The notes under the pieces are model-generated. The model saw only the letters and a list, made by a program, of their open reading frames with translations. It was not told the DNA's origin and searched no databases. A DNA stretch of 64,000 bases from Bog-950 sp046329515 (GTDB lineage: Bacteria > Bacteroidota > Bacteroidia > Chitinophagales > LD1): contig JAXLUM010000002.1 in the NCBI GenBank assembly GCA_046329515.1, positions 1,116,001 to 1,180,000 on the forward strand, given 5' to 3'. Shown here piece by piece: positions 33,991-42,420 of this stretch (within the stretch, counting starts at the first letter, position 1; every line of letters starts with the position of its first letter). The position numbers and the translations under genes are program-made.

Positions 33991-35475
33991 ATGAGAGCAA
34001 CTACTATAAAAGAATTAAAAGCCGGCGGTTATAAAAGCAAAAGCATTAAAGATGAATTGCGCGATAACCTGATTAAAAAATTGAAAAGCAAGGAGCCGCT
34101 GTTTACCGGCATTATGGGCTATGACGATACCGTTATACCCGATATTGAACGCGCCATATTGAGCCGCCATAACATAAACCTGTTGGGTTTACGGGGCCAG
34201 GCAAAAACGCGTATTGCCCGCCAAATGACGGAACTGTTAGATGAGTGGGTGCCAGTGGTAAAAGGCAGTGAGTTGAATGACGACCCCTTAAATCCTATTT
34301 CGCGATTTGCGAAAGATTTGATTGGGGAGAAGGGCGATGACACCCCTGTGGAATGGCTGCACCGTAGCGAACGTTATGCAGAGAAGTTGGCAACGCCTGA
34401 TGTAAGCGTGGCTGATTTAATCGGCGACGTAGACCCTATTAAAGCGGCAAACCTGAAACTGAATTATGCCGATGAGCGCGTAATACATTTTGGTTTAGTG
34501 CCGCGCAGCAATCGTTGCATTTTTGTAATAAACGAATTGCCTGATTTGCAGGCGCGCATTCAGGTGTCGCTGTTCAATATTTTACAGGAGGGAGACATAC
34601 AGATACGTGGATTTAAACTGCGGGTGCCGTTGGATATTCAGTTCATTTTTACGGCAAACCCCGAAGATTATACCAACCGCGGTAGTATAGTTACCCCGCT
34701 TAAGGACCGCATAGGCTCGCAGATATTAACCCACTATCCTAAAGCTATTGAACACAGCAAACTTATTACGCAACAGGAGGCAAGATTGAGCGAAAGCCAG
34801 AAGAAAAATGTGGAGGTAGGTGAGTTGTTGCGCAACCTGGTAGAACAGGTGGCTATTGAAGCGCGCGAAAGCGAATTTGTAGATGCCAAAAGTGGTGTTA
34901 GCGCGCGCTTAACTATATCAGCCTATGAGAATTTGGCAAGCACTGCCGAACGTCGGGCGCTTTTGAACGGAGAAGAGAAAACCTTTACCCGCATTAGCGA
35001 CCTTTGGGGCGTGGTACCCGCTATTAACGGAAAGATAGAGTTGGTGTACGAAGGGGAACAGGAAGGCGCAGCCGGTGTGGCACAGGGCCTTATAGCAAAA
35101 GCCATCCGCAAATTATTCGTCGGCATTTTTCCTGACCCGGGCAAGCTGAAAAAGAAAAAGCAAAACAACCCCTACCAAAAAGTTTTGGATTGGTTTGCTG
35201 AGGGAAACGTAGTAGACTTTATGCTGGCTGATGACGAAAAGACCTATCGCAAGATATTAGACACCATTCCCGGCCTTGAGGATTTAGTGAATGAACACAG
35301 CCCCAACCTTTCTAAAAACGAGAAATACGTAATGAAGGAGTTTCTGCTGCACGGTTTAGCGGAACATTCGCAACTGTCTAAAGCCCGCTTGGAAAAGGGC
35401 GTGCAGTTTAAGGACCTCTTCGGCTCCATGTTCAGCTCAAAAGACCTGGGTTTAAACGAGGAAGATTTTAACTAA
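33991..35475 (+). CDS. Magnesium-chelatase-like AAA+ ATPase
   Basis: 494 residues. An AAA+ core begins near residue 40 (GIMGYDDTVIPDIERAILS) with a nucleotide-binding loop GLRGQAKTR, a modified Walker A, and a Walker B-like CIFVINELPDL; further sensors include FTANPEDYTNRGSI and PLKDRIGSQI, typical of the Mg-chelatase I (BchI/ChlI)-like clade. The Glu of a classical DEADR Walker B is replaced by NELP, still with Glu. A C-terminal helical extension of about 120 residues follows. No chelatase large subunit or tetrapyrrole gene is nearby, so a cofactor-insertion or protein-remodelling role with the VWA protein is more likely than chlorophyll synthesis. Confidence 0.8.
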   Translation: MRATTIKELKAGGYKSKSIKDELRDNLIKKLKSKEPLFTGIMGYDDTVIPDIERAILSRHNINLLGLRGQAKTRIARQMTELLDEWVPVVKGSELNDDPLNPISRFAKDLIGEKGDDTPVEWLHRSERYAEKLATPDVSVADLIGDVDPIKAANLKLNYADERVIHFGLVPRSNRCIFVINELPDLQARIQVSLFNILQEGDIQIRGFKLRVPLDIQFIFTANPEDYTNRGSIVTPLKDRIGSQILTHYPKAIEHSKLITQQEARLSESQKKNVEVGELLRNLVEQVAIEARESEFVDAKSGVSARLTISAYENLASTAERRALLNGEEKTFTRISDLWGVVPAINGKIELVYEGEQEGAAGVAQGLIAKAIRKLFVGIFPDPGKLKKKKQNNPYQKVLDWFAEGNVVDFMLADDEKTYRKILDTIPGLEDLVNEHSPNLSKNEKYVMKEFLLHGLAEHSQLSKARLEKGVQFKDLFGSMFSSKDLGLNEEDFN

Positions 35476-35529
35476 CCAACAACTTGCAGGGCTCATATGC
35501 TTCATTAACTTCACGTTAAATTGATGTTA

Positions 35530-36723
35530 ATGAAGTATTATCTGTTGGGCCTTGCGGGGCTCGTTTTGTTTTTTGCATCCGCTTGCAAAAAGGACACCAC
35601 GCCTAAAAAGAATGTTGTTGTTTACGATAACGGCCCTACGGATAGTTTAAAAATAAATCAAATACAGGTTATAGCCAGCCACAATAGCTATCACCTTAAA
35701 ACAGATTCTGTTGTTTTTGCTTTCCTTACGGCGCTTGATTCATTGGGTCTTTTACCCGCAGCCTACAGCCCAACAGGTATTGACTACTGGCATTTGCCTG
35801 TTGAACAGCAATTCAACGACTATAATGTGCGCGGTCTTGAATTGGATATTTATAATGACCCCAACGGCGGCCAATTCTACTACCGTGCAGGCCCAACTTT
35901 CAGCGGCTACCCCAACACCAGTAACGAGCCTAAGTTGTTGTTGCCCGGTTTTAAAGTCATTCACATAGTAGACTTCGACTATAACTCCATTTACGTTACG
36001 TTTAAAGATGCCTTGCAGGCAATTTACGATTGGAGTCAGGCGCACCCTAACCACCTGCCCATTTTTATAAATATTGAAACCAAGGAAGATGTCCCTGCTG
36101 ATGTGCTTACCACCTTACCGGGGCTTACCCATGCTATACCGTACGATGCCTCTGCCTGTGATGCTATTGATGCGGAGATTAAATCAATATTCGGTGCGGA
36201 GTTGAACAAGGTAATTACACCGGATGATGTGCGCGGAAATTACAGCACCCTTGAAGCTGCCGCCCTTGCCGGTAACTGGCCGCAATTAGCAACTTCACGT
36301 GGCAAGGTGGTATTTATAATGCAGGGTGCAGCGGAAAGCCTGTATAAGAACGGTCATCCTTCATTGCAAGGCCGTGCTATGTTCGTTTATTCTAACCCCG
36401 GAACATCAGAAGCGGCGTTCGTAATTCTCAATAGTTCAAAAGGCAGCTACGCCGAAATACAGCAGCGCGTTTCGCAGGGTTACATAGTACGCACCCGTGC
36501 TGATGACGGTACCGATGAAGCAAGAGTAAATGATGTAAGCAGCCGCGATGCTGCCTTCTGTAGCTGGGCGCAAATAGTTTCAACGGATTACTACCGCGCC
36601 GACCCGCGCGCCGGTACCCCGGGCTGGACCGATTACCACGTTCAGTTTAGCGGTGGCGAAATTGCCCGTATTGATTCTATTTCGGCTCACGGTCAGCAGA
36701 ACCTTGGTTTGATTAAGGAATAA
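35530..36723 (+). CDS. Ca2+-dependent PI-phospholipase C-like lipoprotein
   Basis: A lipoprotein: start MKYYLLGLAGLVLFFASAC with the lipobox ASAC followed by KKD. ATG 35530 is chosen over TTG 35521 and ATG 35524 because it gives the best signal. The catalytic domain is PI-PLC-X-like: SHNSYH with the first catalytic His, VRGLELDIYND with metal-binding residues, KVIHIVDFDYN, INIETKED, and a C-terminal SSRDAAFCSWAQIVSTDYY block seen in calcium-dependent PI-PLC1 of Streptomyces type. It would cleave phosphodiesters of inositol-type or other phospholipids at the surface; substrate not proven. Confidence 0.8.
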   Translation: MKYYLLGLAGLVLFFASACKKDTTPKKNVVVYDNGPTDSLKINQIQVIASHNSYHLKTDSVVFAFLTALDSLGLLPAAYSPTGIDYWHLPVEQQFNDYNVRGLELDIYNDPNGGQFYYRAGPTFSGYPNTSNEPKLLLPGFKVIHIVDFDYNSIYVTFKDALQAIYDWSQAHPNHLPIFINIETKEDVPADVLTTLPGLTHAIPYDASACDAIDAEIKSIFGAELNKVITPDDVRGNYSTLEAAALAGNWPQLATSRGKVVFIMQGAAESLYKNGHPSLQGRAMFVYSNPGTSEAAFVILNSSKGSYAEIQQRVSQGYIVRTRADDGTDEARVNDVSSRDAAFCSWAQIVSTDYYRADPRAGTPGWTDYHVQFSGGEIARIDSISAHGQQNLGLIKE

Positions 36724-36758
36724 CCTAAGCTTAACATGCAAAACCTCATCTTTGCAAC

Positions 36759-37550
36759 ATGCTGCAAAAACGAAAAGTAAAGGTGGTGGTTATAAGCGAT
36801 GTGCACCTGGGCTTTATTGGCTGCAGGGCTAAAGAGCTTAATCTTTACTTAGACAGCATTGACCCGGAAATTGTGGTGATTAACGGCGACTTGATTGACA
36901 TTTGGCAATTCCGTTCGTACTACTTTCCTAAATCACATTCGCAAACTATACAGCGCATTTTTCAGTTTGTAAGCAATGGTGTTAAGGTGTATTACTTAAC
37001 GGGTAATCACGATGAGTTACTGCGCCGCTATTCCGGCCTGGCTTTGGGCAACTTACAATTAGAAGATAAATTGATACTGGAGCTGGATGGAAAGAAGCAC
37101 TGGTTCTTTCATGGCGATGTGTTTGATGTATCCATGCGCGGTTCAAAGTGGTTAGCCAAACTGGGCACCACCGGTTATGAGTTGCTTATTATCATCAACA
37201 AGTTTGTGAACTTCATACTGGAATTTTTTGGGGGAGAGAAAATCTCTCTTTCAAAAAAGATAAAGGAGAGCGTGAAGAAAGGAGTGAAGAAGTTAGGCGA
37301 CTATGAACTGACTGCTGCTGAAATTGCCATTGAAAATGGGTACGATTATGTATTGAACGGCCACGTGCATATGCCGGTTATAAAGGAGATTGTTACCGAT
37401 ACCGGGAAGGTTACATACCTGAACAGTGGTGATTGGGTGGAGAATATGACTTCGTTGGAGTATAATGACGGACAATGGAAGCTGGTTTGGTTTAAGGACT
37501 TAACCTTTACCGAAGATTGGCTTAAAATGGAAGAAGGAGATTTACTTTAA
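36759..37550 (+). CDS. LpxH-like UDP-2,3-diacylglucosamine diphosphatase
   Basis: A calcineurin-like metallophosphoesterase of 263 residues with the full set of metal motifs in order: SDVHLGF, NGDLIDIW, TGNHDE, FHGDVFD and NGHVHMP. The pattern and absence of a signal peptide suit the LpxH family, which hydrolyses UDP-2,3-diacylglucosamine to lipid X in lipid A synthesis on the cytoplasmic face of the inner membrane. A looser phosphoesterase annotation remains possible, so I leave the symbol blank. It sits between a PI-PLC-like lipoprotein and a PhoD-like gene on the same strand. Confidence 0.8.
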   Translation: MLQKRKVKVVVISDVHLGFIGCRAKELNLYLDSIDPEIVVINGDLIDIWQFRSYYFPKSHSQTIQRIFQFVSNGVKVYYLTGNHDELLRRYSGLALGNLQLEDKLILELDGKKHWFFHGDVFDVSMRGSKWLAKLGTTGYELLIIINKFVNFILEFFGGEKISLSKKIKESVKKGVKKLGDYELTAAEIAIENGYDYVLNGHVHMPVIKEIVTDTGKVTYLNSGDWVENMTSLEYNDGQWKLVWFKDLTFTEDWLKMEEGDLL

Positions 37551-37583
37551 ACTTATCATTACACCCCCTATACCCTAAAGAGA

Positions 37584-38606
37584 ATGAGATTTACTTTATC
37601 CCTGGTTTTTTCGGTTTTGTTAACCGCAACTTTTGCCCAAACCGACAACAAAGAAGTTATAAGCCGTATTGCCTTTGGCTCCTGCAACAACCAGGATAAG
37701 CCGCAGGATATTTGGTACAAGATTGCCGCCGAACAGCCTCAGCTATTCATTTTTTTAGGCGACAACATTTATGCGGATACCAAGGACATGAATGTGATGC
37801 AGGCAAAGTATAATCAACTTGCAGCTAAGCCCGGTTATATTGAACTGCAAAAAAAGGCAAAAGTAATTGCCACCTGGGACGACCACGACTTTGGCATAAA
37901 CGATGGCGGAAAAGAATATCCCTTTAAAGAAGAGTCGAAAAAAATCTTCCTGAAATTTTTTCATGAACCGGACAGCAGTGAACGATGGAAACACAAAGGC
38001 ATTTATACCAGCTACATGTATGGTGTGGATGGTAAGAAGCTGCAAATAATAATGCTTGACCTGCGCACCTTTAGGGACAAACTGGTGCGCGTGCGCGCCG
38101 ACCTGGATTGCAAAGGCCCTTACATTAAAATGAAAAACAAAACCAAAACCTTTTTGGGCAAGGAGCAGTGGCAATGGCTGGAAGAAGAATTGAAGAAACC
38201 GGCCGACCTAAGATTGATTGGAAGCAGCACACAGTTTTTGGTAGATTTTAATGGCTGGGAAGCCTGGGTAAACATGCCGCACGAACGTGAACATTTTATG
38301 AAGCTGATTGAAAAGACAAGAGCAGAAGGCGCCTTTTTTATTAGTGGCGATTTGCATTATGCGGAACTTTCGAAACTAAAGCGCGATAGTTGCTATGCGC
38401 TGTATGATTTAACCAGTAGTGGCTTAACGCACGGCCACACCTGCGCCGGCGGAAATGATAACCGCGTGGGCAAACCTTTTATGGGCCCCAATTATGGTGT
38501 GGTAAATATTGACTGGAACAAAAAAGTGATAACCCTTGAAGTGAAAGATGAAAAGGGTGTTACCCAAATTAAGCACGAGGTGTTAATGAGCGAATTGAAA
38601 TTTTAA
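37584..38606 (+). CDS. PhoD-like alkaline phosphatase, secreted
   Basis: 340 residues with a signal peptide (MRFTLSLVFSVLLTATFAQ). Metal-binding motifs of the PhoD clade: FGSCNNQ, FLGDNIYAD, ATWDDHDFGINDGG and FISGDLHYAE. It lacks the N-terminal beta domain present in the PhoD-like gene at 1-1189 and is a short, catalytic-domain-only form. It probably hydrolyses phosphate esters in the periplasm or outside the cell. Its stop overlaps the next gene's start by one base (TAATG). Confidence 0.88.
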   Translation: MRFTLSLVFSVLLTATFAQTDNKEVISRIAFGSCNNQDKPQDIWYKIAAEQPQLFIFLGDNIYADTKDMNVMQAKYNQLAAKPGYIELQKKAKVIATWDDHDFGINDGGKEYPFKEESKKIFLKFFHEPDSSERWKHKGIYTSYMYGVDGKKLQIIMLDLRTFRDKLVRVRADLDCKGPYIKMKNKTKTFLGKEQWQWLEEELKKPADLRLIGSSTQFLVDFNGWEAWVNMPHEREHFMKLIEKTRAEGAFFISGDLHYAELSKLKRDSCYALYDLTSSGLTHGHTCAGGNDNRVGKPFMGPNYGVVNIDWNKKVITLEVKDEKGVTQIKHEVLMSELKF

Positions 38607-39460
38607 TGCGCACTTTTTTTCTTCTCCTTTTAGTTACGGCTTCTTACGTTTTACCCGCGCAGGATACCCTGCAGGTAATGACCTATAACATTCGCAACTG
38701 CCATGCACAGGATGGCCCCAATAAATGGGATAAGCGCAAACAAAAAGTTTTTACGCTTATAAAAAACCATAACCCTGATGTGCTGGGTATGCAGGAAGTT
38801 TTGCTACACCAACTAAAAGGTTTGCGCGCAGCTTTAAAGGAATATGATTACGTGGGTGTGGGCAGAAACGATGGCAAAACCAAAGGAGAATACTCCCCTG
38901 TTTTTTACCGTACGGAAAAATTTACGCTTGTGCGCAGCGGTACATTTTGGTTGAGCGAAACGCCGAATGTACCCGGCAGCAAAAGTTGGGATGCGGCCCT
39001 TACACGTATTTGCACCTGGGCTGTTTTAGTAACTAAAACCAAAGGCGATACGGTGGTGGTATTGAACACGCACTTTGACCATAGGGGAGTTACTGCCCGC
39101 GAAAACAGCATGAGCATTATAGCACGGCAATTGAAGGCCCTGGCACCCAAAGCATACTATATAATAAGCGGCGATTTTAACTGTACACCCGATAGCAAAG
39201 CCTATGCAATTTTAAAACAGCAACTGCCCGATGCACAGGATACATACGTTACCGCACAAAACCGTAAAACCACCGAAATAAATACTGACTATGGCTTTAA
39301 TGTAAGCAACAAAAAAGGAAGTAAAATAGACTACATTTTTTGCGACCCAAATGCCACAGTTTCAAGCTGCGAAATTGTCGCAGATAACGACGGTAAATTT
39401 TATCCATCGGACCACCTTCCATTTTTTACAACAATAATTTTATTTTCCGCTTACAAATAA
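38606..39460 (+). CDS. Secreted endonuclease/exonuclease/phosphatase family protein
   Basis: 284 residues, signal peptide RTFFLLLLVTASYVLPAQ. Fold motifs: VMTYNIRNCH, DVLGMQEVL, VLNTHFDHRG, ISGDFNCTP and SDHLPFFT, the metal and catalytic positions of the DNase I-like EEP superfamily. Substrate may be nucleic acid, sphingolipid or sugar phosphate; not resolvable. It overlaps the upstream PhoD-like gene by one base, so the two are translated together. Confidence 0.85.
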   Translation: MRTFFLLLLVTASYVLPAQDTLQVMTYNIRNCHAQDGPNKWDKRKQKVFTLIKNHNPDVLGMQEVLLHQLKGLRAALKEYDYVGVGRNDGKTKGEYSPVFYRTEKFTLVRSGTFWLSETPNVPGSKSWDAALTRICTWAVLVTKTKGDTVVVLNTHFDHRGVTARENSMSIIARQLKALAPKAYYIISGDFNCTPDSKAYAILKQQLPDAQDTYVTAQNRKTTEINTDYGFNVSNKKGSKIDYIFCDPNATVSSCEIVADNDGKFYPSDHLPFFTTIILFSAYK

Positions 39461-39529
39461 TTTTTCCGGTAAACTGAGAAGCTATTTGAAGAACCCTTAA
39501 CCCCTGATTGTTTCCCCCTAAACCATTGC

Positions 39530-41950
39530 ATGAAAAGAACTTTACCCTTACTGTTTGCCCTTTTATTTTTGTGTGGAAAGGGCTTTGCCCAAAACGTTGA
39601 TGTACGGGGCACCGTTGTTGATGCCGAAACCAAAGAAACACTTGCCGGCGCCACCTTTAAATACGAAAAAGGCAAAGGCATATTAGCTGATGCCTCGGGA
39701 AAATTTAAAACCAGTTTACCCGCCGGTGAATACGAGTTTTCCTTTTCGTTTATCGGGTACAAAACAACCAAGCTAAAAGTGGTTTTAACGCCCGGCCAAA
39801 AATTCGACAGCATTATTGAGCTGCAACCTTCGGCTATACAAATTGCACAAACGGTAACGGTTAGTGCCTACCGTAAAAACGCCGCCAAGGAATCAGTAAC
39901 AACTGAAGTAATAGACAGGGCCCTTATTAAAAACACCAACTCCAATGAACTGGGCGAAGTGGTGGCCAAAACACCCGGCGTGCTGGTGCAGGATGGGCAG
40001 ATTTCTATTCGTGGCGGCTCGTCCTACTCCTATGGTGTGGGAACCCGCACAGCGGTAATGGTAGATGGCTTAAGTATGCTTAGTGCCGACCTTGGCGAGG
40101 CCCAAAACAAAATGATTCCCTTGAGCAACATTAAGCAGATAGAAGTAATTAAAGGCGCTTCTTCAGTAATGTATGGTTCATCGGCATTAAATGGTGTGGT
40201 AAACGTAATTACGCAATGGCCTACCGAAGCAGAAGCCAAAAACGAATTAGACATTAACACCGGCTTTTACGACAATACCCCCAAAGGCACATACAAATGG
40301 TGGGGCGATGGTTTGCATCCCTTTTTTGCCAACATAAACTTTAACCGCCAACAGCAGGTTAAGCAGTTTCAGTATGTTATTTCTGCCAACATAACCCGCA
40401 ACGAAGGCTTTACCGAAACATCAGATGAAATGCGCGAGCAGTTGGTTTTCCGTACCCGCTACCTGCATCCTAAAATACCGGGGCTAACCTTTGGCGTTAA
40501 CGGCAGCTTTCAGCAGGAAAACAGCAACCGCTTTTTTATTTCAAAAGATTTAGATACTGGTGCCTTCTTTATAAAAATGGGCTCGGGCGATAACTACCTG
40601 CGCACCTCAATTGACCCGCATGTTAGTTACTCCAGCTTAAAGGGCCACCGCATTGTTTCGCAATGGCGCTACATGAATATTTTCCGGAACGGCAACCCAC
40701 CGGACCCGGATGCAATTTCGCACCAGATTATTGCCGATAACCAATACCAGTACCGCTTGCGCAATGCCTTGGTAATAACCACGGGCATACCGTTTAATGT
40801 TGGCGTTAGCAGTAGTAACCTTTACCCCGGCAAGCGAATTACCTACTACGCAGCTACCTACCTGCAGTTGGAGTACAACTATAAAATACTGAGTTTACAG
40901 GGCGGCTTGCGTTACGAATTTTCCGGTGTTGATACCGATAGGGTGTGGGGCTTTACCTACAAAATAAAAGGTAAGAATGTGCAGCTGCCCATTTTCCGTG
41001 CGGGTATGAACATACAGGCCGGCAGGGCAAGTTTCTTCCGCTTATCGTGGGGCCAGGGTTACCGCGTAGCTTCTGTGGCAGAGAAATACATCAGCAACGA
41101 ATTTTTGAATGGCCTTCGTATTATACCAAACGATACCCTGCGCTCTGAACACGGTTGGAGTACGGAGTTTGGCTTTAAGCAGTTATTTCAGATTGGTAAA
41201 TGGAAAGGGCAGTTTGATGTATCGCTCTTTTACCAGAAGTACACTGACTTTATTGAATTCCGCGTGGGCTTGCACCCTAACAGCTACGGCAACGGCCAGC
41301 CCATATTTCCTGATAGTGCGGAGTTTGGCTATCCCTTCTTTAACCAGAAACACGAGTTGTTAGGCCTTAAAGCTATTAACGTAGAAAATGCGCGTATTGC
41401 AGGCTATGAGGTAGAACTGGGCGGCATGGGTAGCATAGGCCCTGTGGGCGTTCGCTTAATGGCAGGCTACACCTACAACTGGCCTGCATCCGACACTAAG
41501 GATAGCACCGGCAAAAGCACGTACAGCGATGGCGCCTTCTTCCGCGATATGTTTAAATACAACTTTAAGCGTGTTGACACCGGCGATGCCGTAGGTAACA
41601 ATTTGCTGTATTACCGTATGCGCCACCTTTTCCGCGCAGATGTAGAACTTACCTATTGGAAAGCCTACGTAGGCGCTACTATATATTATGGCAGTATGCC
41701 CGAGAAAGTACCGGAGCTGTTCCGCGCAGCGGCCAACTTAATCTTCCAGGATGTGAACGCACTGGATAATTACATGGCGCAGCATAAACACGGCGATTAC
41801 TCCATTGACCTGCGTGCAGGTATTGAAGTAACCAAGAATATTAAGCTGGGCTTTATAGTAAAGAATGTGGCTAACCGCTACTACTCACTGCGGCCCGGCA
41901 AGCCGGAACCCATGCGTAACTTTACCTTCCAGTTCAGGTACAACTTTTAA
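39530..41950 (+). CDS. TonB-dependent outer-membrane receptor
   Basis: 806 residues. Signal peptide (KRTLPLLFALLFLCGKGFAQ), a carboxypeptidase-regulatory-like beta domain at about 22-105 (VRGTVVDAETKETLAGATF, SFSFIGYKTTKLKV), a plug domain at about 115-230 (NELGEVVAKTPGVLVQDG, ISIRGGSSYSYG, EVIKGASSVMYGSSALNG), then a 22-strand-type barrel ending in the Phe-terminated strand FTFQFRYNF. No SusD partner follows, so it is not a typical glycan utilisation system. Ligand unknown; the gene is followed by a B12-dependent ribonucleotide reductase, but that does not prove cobalamin uptake. A terminator lies 10 bases after the stop. Confidence 0.92.
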   Translation: MKRTLPLLFALLFLCGKGFAQNVDVRGTVVDAETKETLAGATFKYEKGKGILADASGKFKTSLPAGEYEFSFSFIGYKTTKLKVVLTPGQKFDSIIELQPSAIQIAQTVTVSAYRKNAAKESVTTEVIDRALIKNTNSNELGEVVAKTPGVLVQDGQISIRGGSSYSYGVGTRTAVMVDGLSMLSADLGEAQNKMIPLSNIKQIEVIKGASSVMYGSSALNGVVNVITQWPTEAEAKNELDINTGFYDNTPKGTYKWWGDGLHPFFANINFNRQQQVKQFQYVISANITRNEGFTETSDEMREQLVFRTRYLHPKIPGLTFGVNGSFQQENSNRFFISKDLDTGAFFIKMGSGDNYLRTSIDPHVSYSSLKGHRIVSQWRYMNIFRNGNPPDPDAISHQIIADNQYQYRLRNALVITTGIPFNVGVSSSNLYPGKRITYYAATYLQLEYNYKILSLQGGLRYEFSGVDTDRVWGFTYKIKGKNVQLPIFRAGMNIQAGRASFFRLSWGQGYRVASVAEKYISNEFLNGLRIIPNDTLRSEHGWSTEFGFKQLFQIGKWKGQFDVSLFYQKYTDFIEFRVGLHPNSYGNGQPIFPDSAEFGYPFFNQKHELLGLKAINVENARIAGYEVELGGMGSIGPVGVRLMAGYTYNWPASDTKDSTGKSTYSDGAFFRDMFKYNFKRVDTGDAVGNNLLYYRMRHLFRADVELTYWKAYVGATIYYGSMPEKVPELFRAAANLIFQDVNALDNYMAQHKHGDYSIDLRAGIEVTKNIKLGFIVKNVANRYYSLRPGKPEPMRNFTFQFRYNF

Positions 41951-41959
41951 GCTTACAGA

Positions 41960-41984
41960 AACCCTCCATACCGGAGGGTTTTTT
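41960..41984 (+). terminator. Intrinsic terminator after TonB-dependent receptor
   Basis: Stem AACCCTCC (41960-41967), loop ATACC, GGAGGGTT (41973-41980), and a T run to 41984. Confidence 0.85.
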
Positions 41985-42420
41985 GTTGTATTTTATAGAG
42001 AAATGCAGCCTCTTTTCTTCATGTTGATTGAAGGTGGGTAAGTACATTTAAGCGGTACCTTGTTTTGTAAAGCCGCTTTTTATTTTCGCCGCCCCTTCGC
42101 CGTTTTATCCCGGTTAAGGGGCGAAATTTCTTCTAACAGGAGACATGAAAAAAATGGTAATACGGGCAAAATTGCCGCCCAAAAAACCGTACATTTTTTT
42201 GCCTCAAAATGCCGTTCTTTTTCGCAAGAATTTTCGTTAAAAAGTTTTTCCACAAGAGGGAAACCGCGCCAGCACTGCGTTTCGTTTCGAAACAAATGCC
42301 AACGCACATTTTGTGTGGACAAATGAGATGGATTTAAAAAAAAGTGAAAAATATATTCGTCATATAGTTTTCGCACCGCTAAAAACCCTGCATCACTTTA
42401 AACTACTTTAATTTTAAGCT
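41985..42420 (+). promoter_or_regulatory. Long gene-free leader of nrdJ with stem-loops
   Basis: 436 bases with no convincing gene. Two hairpins stand out: AAGCGG ... CCGCTT at about 42050-42076 followed by T5, resembling a terminator or attenuator, and a long stem pairing TTTCGCC..CCCCTT (42086-42101) with AAGGGGCGAAA (42116-42127), with a 3-base bulge. The short frames here lack coding character. I looked for the B12-box of a cobalamin riboswitch and for a clear NrdR box pair and found neither. Regulation by DNA or RNA is plausible given the length but unproven. Confidence 0.35.

Noticed and set aside
42060..42376. Short overlapping open frames on both strands before nrdJ.
   Set aside because: Low coding quality, overlapping hairpins and no homology I recognise; treated as leader sequence.
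41985..42420. Possible cobalamin riboswitch upstream of nrdJ.
   Set aside because: No B12-box or typical paired core could be found by eye, so only an unspecific structured leader is reported.
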